Source: Antilocapra americana
Lineage: Eukaryota; Chordata; Mammalia; Artiodactyla; Antilocapridae
Assembly (NCBI GenBank): GCA_007570785.1
Contig: ML661902.1
Coordinates: forward strand, 1,535,044 to 1,599,043
Direction: 5' to 3'
Length of the DNA stretch: 64,000 nt
Every line of letters starts with the position of its first letter. Position 1 is the stretch's first letter. The position numbers and the translations under genes were made by a program. The notes under the pieces are model-generated. The model ran no database searches. It saw only the letters and a program-made list of their open reading frames with translations, and was not told the origin of the DNA. Positions 33,000 to 43,910 of the stretch are shown here, one piece after another.

Positions 33000-33530
33000 T
33001 ATTAGTTAGCTTATTATAGGTTTTGCTTTAATAACAGATAGTCCCTAAATCTCAGGGGCTCACAAAAATTTATCTTTTTTTCCCTACTGTTCAAGACAGC
33101 TGGGGAACAGCTAGGACTCTGATACTCCCATGTTTTTTTTTTTTTTTTTTTTTTATTCCAGAATTCTTAAGGGGAGAACAACTCTTCTCTATTACCTTGG
33201 GGAACAAGTAATGGTAGCATCGTGCAATAACTTATTTTTTTTTAATATTTACTAATTTATTTGGCTAGGCCAGGTCTTAGTTTCATCATGCAACTCTTTT
33301 GTTGCAGCATGCAAACTCTTAGTTGCGGCTGTAGGATCTAGTTCCCTAACCAGGAATCAAACCCAGTCCCACTGCATCCAGAGCTCAGAGTCTTAACCAC
33401 CAGGGAAGTCCCATGCAATAAATTCTTAAAGGTTCTGCTTAGGTGTGATGTAAATCACTTAGGCTCATAAAAGATTCTGCAAGAGTGTCCTGTGGCCAAG
33501 TCGGATGTCAGTGGTGCAATGACTAATGTA
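33000..33530. mobile_element. Possible old LTR-like repeat with a T22 run
   Basis: 'gctttaataacagatagtcc' with 'aaatctcaggggctcac' resembles the same MaLR-like end seen near 29.8 kb. A run of 22 T lies at 33133-33154, and a CHR SINE interrupts at 33234-33413. The assignment is weak. Confidence 0.3.
33234..33413 (-). mobile_element. CHR-type SINE, minus strand
   Basis: It starts with a T-rich tail and 'tttactaatttatttggcta'. It ends at the tRNA-like head 'cttaaccaccagggaagtcc'. The flanks TGCAATAACTT (33223-33233) and TGCAATAAATT (33414-33424) are an 11-bp TSD with one mismatch. Confidence 0.88.
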
Positions 33531-34686
33531 ATTCTGTCCCAGGAAGGGACTGATAACAATGAGTAGGACATTGCTAATTTTTACTTACTAATATAATGAG
33601 TATTTTTTTGCAAGAAAATTTAAAGTCCAGTTTTGACAAGAGTCAAATAAAAGATTGTAAGTTTCTGTTCAGGTCAATTTGGCTTGGCAAATTGAACCTG
33701 GGCCACATAATCAGCAGGAGAATATTTTAAAAAATTGATGAAATGCTCAGAAGCATTCTAACGGTCCAAGGAACAGCCATGAATTAATATCTGTTCAATA
33801 ATAATTATCTTAGCAATAATACATGTTTTGGGTACATCACACCTATTTTTAGATGGACACTGAAGAGTCAGATAAGTTAATAATGGTTGATGGCACAATC
33901 TACATTTTCCAATGCCAAGTACTGCATAGACGTATTCTTTTTCTCAATGGCGTCCAGGAAGAACCCATAAAATGTTCAGCCTAGAGCCTTAGGCTTTTTC
34001 ACTTGGGCTGTATTGGTTCTTAATTGCCAGAATATTCCCAACAATTCAGATATTTTTTCTTAAAAATGTTGCAAAGCTTAAATTTTGCTGATTATGTTCC
34101 TTGATTCTCTAGAGGGTTTAAGGTCTTATGACTGAATGTTAAGTCCAAAAACCAACTATTGCAGCAAAGTTTACTAACGCAAAAAAAAAAAAGAAGAAGA
34201 AGACTCAGTTATTTAAAAAACTAGTCACAGGAACATTTTTAAGAATTCAGTTTTACTTCATTCAACTGCAGTAATTTGATCTAGGTTTAGGCTAGAAGAC
34301 AACTTTAGAATCTGGTTTTAAAGAATGGATAAAGATTATTTGTAATTACCATATCAATTGTTTGTTTATGGAGATGCTGCCAAAGTATTAGGAGTGCTTG
34401 AGAAGAGCTTCTTTTCTTAAATATATTTATTTTGCAGTTTTATTTACATTTACTAGCCTGGCAAAACCTTTCCTCTATGAAAGACACTGGTTTTCATGTA
34501 ATTGAAAAAATACAAGCAAAGCTGTTATTTTGCATCACACAGACAAAAGAAAAAATACTCAGTTTCTTTCAGAATCTGAACATTTAAAAAAGAAACCAAT
34601 TTAAGAAACATTGCTTATATGTAGAGAAAGTCTTTCTTTCTATGTTCCTTAGTAAAATATTTGCAAGGAATGAAAATCTATGTAAA
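33431..34686. other. Unassigned DNA
   Basis: No gene or named repeat is seen. A short A-run followed by GAA repeats lies at about 34182-34203. Confidence 0.45.
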
Positions 34687-34868
34687 CATATATATACATA
34701 TATATGTATAAATATATATATACACACACAGACATATATAGAGATAGAGAAAGAGATGCAGTTATATACAGTTACATGTATAGTTGCAAATACACATATA
34801 AATATATATATATGTGTGTGTGCTGATATAAATATAGATGATATAGATATCATTATAGATATAGAGTA
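34687..34868. repeat. TA/CA/GATA-rich imperfect microsatellite
   Basis: TA runs are mixed with (CA)n at about 34721-34730, (GT)n at about 34814-34822 and GATATA-type repeats to 34868. Open frames across it consist almost only of Tyr, Ile, His and Thr and are artefacts of the repeat. Confidence 0.85.
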
Positions 34869-37800
34869 ATTTTAGGGTTTTTTTCTTATAGTTAAGCATT
34901 AGAGCTTCATCAGTTTTCCTTTCCTGAAAAGGCTGTACAATATGTAAATGCACAATTTGGGAGGGATGCAAAATATAGGGTACACAGTGCTCTGAAACTA
35001 CTTATCCTGGGTAAGTAAAGGTAGATCAGACAGCTAAACTGGGCTCTGCAGATAATGCCACAAAGGAACACCAGTCTCTAAGAGCTAATCTTACCCTTGA
35101 TTATGCTCAGCAAAGTTTCTCACTGTTAGAATGCATATTAACAAAATATCAAAAATTGGTCGCCACATCGCATGTTGACAATTTTATTTGTATTGATATA
35201 TTAGAGACAAAAGCAGTAAGAAATTTGCCTGTAAGTAACACATATTCTAAGCTCGTGAGCCCATGATGTCTGTCTCTCACTTGGTGAAGATACGAGAGAG
35301 TATGCTGCCACGTTACTTGGTACAATTTACTGATATGTACAAAACAAAGAGAGTGCTTTTAATAGTTTTGAATATCATACTTCCACATTTCAACAGAAAT
35401 CCAAACACTGAAGGCAGGCCATAATTCTAATTCAATGCACAAAAGACTTCATAATTTCCATTGTGAATAATTAAAGTAATACTTAAAGCACTCAGGTTAA
35501 TTCAGAGCTTTGTTTGCACTTCTATTTTGGTTGTAAAAGTGTGTCAGTTATAAGAGTACCAAACTCATATGTGTTTGCTAACTCGGTTCAATGGATGATA
35601 CTGCCTAGAATGATCACTTTGAATTGAAATATGCTTAACTGCACTTCAAGTTTTAAAACAGCAGTGTTTTTTAGGCAAGGTGAACACATGATAACAGTCA
35701 TTCCATAGTTGTAAATTTCTTAAGTTAATAGTTGTATGTTACAAACAGTATCAAGTATAAGCCAAACTTTTTATATTTTTTGCATTAAACATGAACTGGG
35801 TTACTGTATAATTTCAACATATGACATCCCGCTTCAAAAATTATTTTCCATAGGCAGTTATTTATACTTTTAGGCATTTTAATTTCTTGAATTAAAGGAC
35901 GCAATGTAGGTAAAGATATTCCTATATTTTCAAGTTCTCTTTTGATTGGTAAGGGACAGTGCAGGCCCATCTGTTTTGCAGCAAAGAAAGCCCCAAACCA
36001 TCTGTGTAGAGCCACATGCCAGCTAAAACACAGAGATATGCACAGTTTTTTTGTTATGAAAAATTTTGCAGTATTTTTTTCTGTATTAGTGTGAATAAAT
36101 TAGCAACAACTAAATTAAAAAAATCTTTAGAGAACATATTAACTTTCTAGTGCCTACAGTAAATTATATTCATTTAGAAATGATGAAAGTTGCATTGTCC
36201 CCATATGAATTTTTCCTTACTATTCTGAATTTGATTACAGAAATCACTCATCATCTGCAAAGTAAAATAGCTGCATTGTTGGTAATGTAAGTTCATTTTA
36301 TAAAATTTTCTTATTGAGCAGTTCTCTGACTTTTTCAAAGAGTAAAAAATTGTGATCTTTTTGTTCATCTATAAAAAGTACCACAGTAAGATGAATAGTA
36401 TAGTCATAATTTGTATATTATGAATACTACATTATTTGTACAATATTTAGATACTATACTGCATGAGAATACTTTGTGGCATATTTTAAAGAAGGTTTTG
36501 TTTTCCCATTTCTATTGATGCAACACTGCTAAGGTATTGTTTAGAGTCTACTATAGTAATTGAAAATATAAATTAACTGCTGGTTTTAGGGAGTCAAAAA
36601 GAATACTGAGTAATAGATTAAAGCTAACTACATTTTATTATTCTAAGGCACTGAAGAATTATATTAATATTTTTAAATAGGTTCTAAATCTAAAATTTCG
36701 CACACGGTACTTTATACTGGTGCTTTTGGCTACACAAATTTGGCTTTCCAAGCCATTTATTCTCAAAATCAGTAAAACACACACAGGCCAACAATCTCTG
36801 AAAAAAGCAAAAACATCACTTCCTTTCCCGCAAGTCCTCTATCTTTACCCTGCTTTAGTTTATACATGTTTGATGAGTTAGAAAATAACAAATATCAGCG
36901 ATATGTGAACATACGTCAGTTCCTTAATGCACAGTAAGTATTGATGAACTATGTCACTTACTCTGACAGAGGCCTTTCCTTTTACGTTTTACAGTGGTGT
37001 TGAAAATGCTTATTATCTGTTTGAAAAACATTAAAAGCTTTAAATTCAAGCAGCTCATTTTTCATTTTGTTAATTGCATAACATACTAATGTTGCACTAG
37101 GTTGTTTGTTTCAGTGGTATAATGATGCAACAATATTTACATACCAACTCTGGTTTTCCTTTAATGGTTTCTATAACAAGATCATAATTTCCTTTAGCGT
37201 AATCACTGGCAGATTTATTTGGCGTCCCATCTTCACTCTGCTCTGGCTTTGGGGGGCCTGGGAGAGAGCACACACTTCCTCTCCCTTTCCCCACTCAGCA
37301 TACTCTGCTCCTGTATAGACGCGGCAGGTCTGGGCTACACCCCTGCAAGACATCCATGTTTAAGAACCTTTTAGGATGGAGTATCAGTGGAAATCAACTG
37401 ATTCCTCTGAATTCTGCCCCAGCGCTTTAACAAACTGGTTTAGCCACCATAATGTTATCACACAGTAATGCTGTAAATATGTGAAAGATGGATGACTGGA
37501 GGAAAATTTCACTGAACCAGTTTCAGTAGATTCATAGGAGAGGTGACATTATGAAAAAGAGCATTATGGTGTTCAAGTTTTTCTGTAACGCACTGTTAAT
37601 ATCAATGCTGACTTTGAAAACAGCAGTTTCTACCCAGAGCTCTATGACACTGTCTCAGAAATCCCTGTAACCTGTCCTTCACTTTGCCATGCTTTCCATC
37701 ACTGTAGCTAATGTCATGGAGTACTATAAATCCGTCTTCTGGATTTTTTAAATTTTCCCCACATAGAACAATAATAAGGTGTTAAGATATGTCTGGCTAC

Positions 37801-40669
37801 CTTGCTCAACATGCCTTGGGAGCAGATGAAAACACCATAATATGATGTTCCAAATTTAGCTCCATTTGTCCTGCGTGAAGAAACAAAACCAAAAAAAACA
37901 AAAAACAATTTCAAGCTGTCCCCTAAATGGAGCTGATTTCAGAGAAAAATACCATTAATCAGAGTACTACAGATTGGTGTGACTCGTTCTTTGGATGACA
38001 TTGTATGAGATAACTTCACCTACCTCTCATTCTGTTTGAGAGAATTTGTTAAATGTCTAGGTTCTTTTCAGTAGGGAGTGACCTGTTTTAAACCACAGGA
38101 AGAGCAGACTTTTGAAAAGAAAAACTCTTCACACATGATCAAGTTGGGTAGAGCTGTGATTTTCTGCTTGGCTAGAACACAGTCTATGATTCAGTTATAA
38201 GGTTAATCAATCTGAACTAAAATGTAAAGGGATATGCATAAAAGATATACATCAAATGGGATCCTTAATGTCTTAAGAGGAGCATGTATTTATATGTCCT
38301 CATAGTGGTGACTCAAGCTAATTCCAATCCTATCTTGAGATCTCTAATGGCTATCTTCTGTGTTGCTAATTCACTTTGCTGTGAGATGTCCCTTCCTGAA
38401 GAGAAGTTAGAAATATGTATCAAAACCTATGGCATAGCCTTAAAAGAAAACCTTTGCATATTAAAAGCTGACAGAATGATTCATGGCTAGCAATAAAGGG
38501 AACACATTTAATATTTTATTAAAAATGTTCCTGTAATAATTGAAACTCAGAGCAGGATTTATTTCAATTAACTTGGGAAGTAAAATAAATATTTAACTTA
38601 TTTATCATTCCACAATTAAGATCTATCATTTAAATGAGATGCAATTTGTTTTCTCTCTTAAATGAAACGAGGCTCCATGTAGTATGGGCCAGGGCTGTTA
38701 TTTCACTTTACTCTTCCAAGAGGCCATTTGTTTTTGAAGGTTTTTCTTTCTTTTTTTTTTTTTTTTTTAGTGCTTTTAATCTGCTCAAAAAAGTGTCAAA
38801 CTCAACTGCTCCCATACCTGAACAGTTAAGATTTTCTTCTATTTTGTAATGTATGTCTGCTTATTAAAGTCTTCAAGACATCCTAGACTTAGGCAAACAG
38901 TGTCCAAATGTACCATATTTAGCTTCTATCTCAAAATCTCCCGAGCTGTCAATTTAGGTGTTAAAGAGACCATTTGTAAAGCTTGGCTGGGAATTGCCAT
39001 TATTGACTGGAATGTGTGTTTATCATTACATTCAATGATGAAAGTGGAACATGTAGCATATGAATAAATGTCAGCAGATGTTTCTTTTAAATGGCCTGAT
39101 TTCAACCTCCTGTTGTTTGTCTTGAATACAAATATTAAAAAAGGGAAAAAAGGCAGAATTTTTTATGACATAAGTGCAAGGGTAGTTAGATTTTTTGAAA
39201 AACAACAAAAATAGTGGCTAGAATATCAGACGGAGGGAGTCAAGTAGAATTAAGAGTTAGTTGGTTATGCTCAGATACTCTTATGGGTTTCTAAGTAGAT
39301 TTAGCAAAAGGAGGTTTTCAGCATGTTGTTACAGCAAAATCCAACCTCGTGGATTTTTTGGGTCTAACAGCTGCTATTAATGACTGTTTTATTTTTAAAA
39401 AAACTAGCTGAATTTGATTATAGCACAGAGGGTGTTCAACTCGGGTTAAGCGTCTTCAAAAGTCTTGATCTCTTATTTGGAGATGATGAACAAAAATATT
39501 CAGGGGCAAATAGACACTGTTTCCTTTTAAATTCTTACTTTGAAAGACAGACAATGAACACGGAAAGCGTATTTTACCTATTGTAGTGAGGGGAAAATCC
39601 AATGTAAATTCAGTGGTACATAAATAAAACAGACATTTTAGTTGGAAAGACAGACAGACTCATCTTTTGTTCACTTCTCTAGCAATTTCTGAGAATGTGT
39701 CCATTTAGTGGAACTCTTGTGGTGTTTTGGGGGCTGTAAATATTTGGGTGTCAGTTGAAGAGGTATAAAATGACTAGAGACAAATTCTGGGTGGGATTTA
39801 AGAGATGGAAATGTAACTTTAGAAATCAGGCACTCATATTAAATTTCCAACATGACTGGTCTAAAATACTCCAGAGAAAATTTTCAAATATTATATGTCT
39901 TGTAACAAAATTGTTCAGAATTTGTCACCATTTCCACTTTATTTAAATGAGAATAATTTGTACTTCAGATTATAAGGAGCACTACAGGCTAATGCTTACG
40001 TCTGTCAAAAACATAGAACTTTCAAAGCCACTGAAGTTATGAGAAAAGCATGTTCCAAGCTTCCAAAAGGGCAATGACTCGGGGTCGGCTTTTATCCCTG
40101 GCTTTCATTTTGGTGGCAGGATTGTTTGTAGCCACTGTTAGTGGTGGGCACAGATATTGCATACACAATTAGCCATTTTCTCTTAGTTTTGAGAGTGTAA
40201 ATGCCTAATTGCTTGTGCAATTAAAGGAAGCACAAATTTTCTGCCTGTAATATAGAAGGCTAGGGTGGAATGTAAATTAAAACCATTAGTGTAATTTTCT
40301 AACTTGTATATCAACAAATTATATATGTTTGTCCTATATGTTTAGTATTTCTTGGTACTGATGAAAAAGCTACCGTTTAAAATGAGATATGCTCTTATAT
40401 AATGCTTAATTACAGAGAATTAATTCTCATATAATGCTTAAGACAGAGAACATTTTGACAAGTTATACTAATCAAAATGTCAAGTTTAATATTTAACAGT
40501 CAAACTTCTAATAATACTTTTTTAAAAGGAATTAAAGTATTGCATTTGTTTACTCAAGTTTTCTGGTGGAATAATGCAGTATTTATTTTAAAATTCAAAA
40601 CTGAACCTAAATCTCCTTTTCCATCATTTGCACACACTCATCTTTTAGAAATCAGAAATAGCAAAAACT
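34869..40669. other. Repeat-poor single-copy island (~5.8 kb)
   Basis: I find no SINE, BovB or L1 here, unlike most of the window. The only simple tract is a T-run near 38751-38769. Short minus-strand open stretches between 35.8 and 37.9 kb have plausible splice-like borders, but their reading phases do not fit together, so I do not call a gene. A 23-25 bp imperfect direct repeat lies at 40396-40419/40428-40450. The island could hold conserved regulatory DNA, but this cannot be shown from the sequence alone. Confidence 0.5.
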
Positions 40670-40681
40670 ACACTTACCTAG

Positions 40682-40860
40682 GGGCTTCCCTTGTAGCCCA
40701 GCTGGTAAAGAATCCTCCTGCAACGTGGGAGACCTGGGTTTGATCCCAGGGTTGGGAAGATCCCCTGGAATAGGGAAAGATTACCCACTTGGCCTGGAGA
40801 ATTCCATGGACTGTAGAGTCCATGGGGTTGCAAAGAGTCAGATACAACTGAACAACTTTC
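40682..40860 (+). mobile_element. Bov-tA SINE with perfect 12-bp TSD
   Basis: It runs from 'gggcttcccttgtagccc' through 'gggagacctgggtttgatcc' to 'gatacaactgaacaactttc'. The TSD ACACTTACCTAG is perfect (40670-40681 and 40861-40872). It is an intact, well-bounded copy. Confidence 0.96.
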
Positions 40861-40872
40861 ACACTTACCTAG

Positions 40873-41820
40873 ACTGAAAACATGCCTCAGCCATTACTGC
40901 ATCCCCACCAGATACTTTCAATAAATAAGCTCTCACCTTCCATTTCTGAATACACTTTCCACATTCCTTCAGTTCAGTACTTTGCAGAACCTCTTTTTAT
41001 CACAAACATAAACTGTGGTTCCCTCTCTAAAGAACCGTAGGTCAGGCCACAGTCACCTTCCTTCACACTCTTTTCCAAATTCTTCCCTGTCTACTTGTTT
41101 CTCTCCTGGTTTTCTACTTCCTCATATGGGAGCACACGCACACCCTCACACTGATACGTCTGTGACATAGTCCAGGACTCATCTTCACCTAAAAAACTAT
41201 CAATGCTTGACACACGAAATATAAAATGCCTGTTAATTAACTCTTATCTCACTTAACTATGCTTAAACATGGTTGAAATTATGCTCTAAGTTTCCATTAT
41301 GATAAAAAGGAATTATTAACTAGTTGAAGAGTTCTTTGATCAGAAGGTGAAAGGACCTGAGAAAAGCTGGGATTTCATTATACCTCATACATGTGTCACA
41401 TAAGGAAATAGGACCCTGAGCAGGCAAAGGGGCCCATGCTGTGTTTGGCAGGGAAAGAATAAGAATGCCTTCCGTCACACTGCCTCCATGAGGCAGAGTA
41501 TGAATTTGTTCCCCAGGTTATTCAACGCACCACCGGCCAAAGGGGATGATACTAACCCTTTCTGAACTTCTGTTTGCTATCCCAAGGGTCCCAGTCCAGC
41601 CACAAGAGCAGGAAAGGCACAGTGGGCATCCCTTCACAATGCCTTATAAACAGAAGACATGGAATAGGAGTGTCTCAGGACTGAACTGAATTAATAATGT
41701 TGGATGATAAGAAGTTGCACCTAATCCACAAAGAGAAAAAAAAAAACACCTTTGTCTTGAGGAAATTAATAATAACCTTTTGTAATAATGTGTCTCATAT
41801 TTTAGGATTGTGAAGTAAAA
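40873..41820. other. Unassigned DNA
   Basis: No gene or named repeat is seen. The composition is less AT-rich around 41350-41650. Confidence 0.45.
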
Positions 41821-42018
41821 CAGTTAATGCTCAGTCATGTTTGACTCTTTGCGACCCCATGGACTATACCTGACCAGGATCCTCTGTCCACGGGATTTTC
41901 AAGGCAAGAATCCTGGAGTGGGTAGCCATTACCTTATTCCAGGAGATTTCCCAACTTAGGGATCAAACCTGGGTCTTCTGCATTGCAGGTAGATTATTTA
42001 CCGTCTGAGCCACCAGGT
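41821..42018 (-). mobile_element. Bov-tA SINE, minus strand
   Basis: The left end is 'agttaatgctcagtcatg' and the right end is the tRNA-like head 'ccgtctgagccaccagg', cut a few bases short of the usual 'gaagcc'. No TSD was seen. Confidence 0.88.
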
Positions 42019-42958
42019 CACACATTAAAAGAAAAAGGTGTTCTAGGATGACAGGTTGCCTTCATCCTTCAAAACTGTTTCTAACTGCAGACGGACATTT
42101 ATATCATTTTTTTTTAATTCTAAATAAACCTGGAAGTCCTGATAATTACCCATTTTTTAAGGAAAATAGATTGACTAGAAAACTTGATGGTCTGATGATG
42201 TGTATTCCTCTTACACTGAGAACAATGGCTAGTTAAGATATCAGGATTGCCATGTTCTTAAATTTAGCTTTCTCACTGAAGCTGGCCACTGTCTTCCAGA
42301 ATGAGTTTTAGGAAGTAACAGTTTGTGGGGGAGACTGGATTAGATCATCTTAAGAAATTTTCATTTTCTAGGAACTCACAGACACTATATGCCACTTTGT
42401 GACTCTACAAAATTGAAGGTGTGAGGGGTAGGGTGCAGTATTCAAAGAATGTATTTGAGTGTTTTCTTGGAGTATCTCATTGTACTAGAGTTCTGTGCAA
42501 TATCTTTCCACCCGATAGTTTAGCATTCAGATACTGTAATATATTAAGAAAAAGTTAAAGTGACTTAGTAGCACGCCACACTTAAAATCAGGAAAGAGCA
42601 AATGGTTTTGAACCACTCAGGTAAGGGTTCTTTTCACTCTTCTATGATAATCACAGTGGTCACCATGGTCCTTACATTAAGACTTTTTATTGATTTAAAA
42701 ATTCTTCTCTTTAATTGGTGTGCTGTTAGAAAGAGTTTATAGCTCTTAATAGTTTAGGATTCAGGTCCCAAGTCAATCAAATAGCAAGAATTATATAGAA
42801 GCTGGAGAGCAGAGGAGTTTAAGGACCAATGCTCACCAGAGAAGAATCTATCAAAGACAAGTAGGCCTCGGTAAGCAGGAACATTAAATAGTTACTAGCT
42901 CCCAAAGCCCCCCTTACCCCAGTGCACCAGCAATTCTCGTCATGTGGTTTAGAAGGGT
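42019..42958. other. Unassigned DNA
   Basis: No gene or named repeat is seen. Confidence 0.45.
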
Positions 42959-42970
42959 TTAGAGAGAAAG

Positions 42971-43174
42971 TGTTAGTTGCTCAGTCGTGTCCAACTCTAT
43001 GAAACCACATGGGCTGAAGCCCACCAGGCTCCTCGGTACATGGGACTCTCCAGGCAAGAATACTATACTGGGTTGCAATTTCCTTCTCCAGGGTATCTTC
43101 CTAACCTAGGGATTGAAACCAGGTCTCCTGCACTGCAGGCAGATTCTTTACTATCTGAGTCACCAGGGAAGCCC
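42971..43174 (-). mobile_element. Bov-tA SINE, minus strand
   Basis: It runs from 'tgttagttgctcagtcgtg' to 'ctgagtcaccagggaagccc'. The flanks TTAGAGAGAAAG (42959-42970) and TTAGAGAGAGAG (43175-43186) are a 12-bp TSD with one mismatch. The right copy merges into a short GA run and an A-run (about 43190-43201). Confidence 0.9.
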
Positions 43175-43186
43175 TTAGAGAGAGAG

Positions 43187-43702
43187 AGGAAAAAAAAAAA
43201 ACAACACAGATGGTAAAAGAGCCAAAATGTAACAGCACCTTCTATGTTCAAGGTACTCAGCAGAGCACCTTCACAGAGAAGATTGCCTCTATTGTCCAAC
43301 CATGTTGGAAGATGGGTAATGGCACCCTTAATAGAAAGAGAAAATAGACATAGTTTCAAGGAAGCACTAGTCAAAGGGCATGTTCCGCCTGGGGGTTAAC
43401 ATCTTGGGCCGGCAGGAAAAGAGCAGCCCAAATAATAGGTGCTACAGACCAATTATAGAGGCAAAGGATAGAGATTAAAATGTACAACCTCACATAGAGC
43501 TCATTATAATTACTGAAACCAGAGAAGAGCAGGAGTCCTTTAATTCTTCAGTAGATTCTCATTGATATTAAAGACAGGCTTTTAATAATTAGAATGCTCA
43601 ACTTTTTAGCAAATAAAGGAACAGATGCTAAGAGTTTCCAGGTAGCCTTAAGTCTCAGCATGGACCAACTCAGATTAAGTTTGAGAGTATAAAGAGGATT
43701 CT
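43187..43702. other. Unassigned DNA
   Basis: No gene is seen. A short stretch near 43220-43320 faintly resembles MIR but is not convincing. Confidence 0.35.
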
Positions 43703-43910
43703 TCTTTTTTTAACTGAAGTAGAGTTGATGTACGATATTATATAATTATAGGTATACAATATAGTGATTCACAATTTTCGAAGGTTATACTCCACTTATT
43801 AGTTACTACAAAATATCTCCTAAATTCTCTATGCTGTACAATATAACCTTGTAGCTTATTCTGTATACAACAGTTCGTACCTCTTAACTACCTGCTCCTA
43901 ATTTTTTGAC
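43703..43910 (-). mobile_element. Old L1-derived 3' UTR repeat
   Basis: It matches the widespread mammalian repeat whose cetartiodactyl form reads 'attgaagtatagttgattta' and then 'gtgattcagttatac'. Here it appears as 'aactgaagtagagttgatgt', 'aatatagtgattcacaa', 'tgctgtacaatataacctt'. I assign it to an old L1 3' UTR in reverse, with moderate doubt about the family. Confidence 0.45.

Noticed and set aside
33133..33154. T22 run, considered as an RNA polymerase III terminator
   Set aside because: No polymerase III gene lies upstream. Poly-T runs of this size are typical of retroposon tails and slippage.
34642..34971. Overlapping open frames of 69-89 codons on both strands
   Set aside because: They are produced by the TA/CA microsatellite and consist of low-complexity Tyr/Ile/His/Thr repeats.
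35785..37870. Exon-like open stretches on the minus strand (about 37870-37801, 37257-37145, 36254-36221, 36022-35785) with AG/GT-type borders
   Set aside because: Their reading phases do not join in any order I tried, I recognise no protein family, and open stretches of this length are common in AT-rich DNA. I would reconsider if conservation or RNA-seq supported it.
43220..43320. Possible MIR copy
   Set aside because: Only two short blocks resemble MIR, and the central core is not clear.
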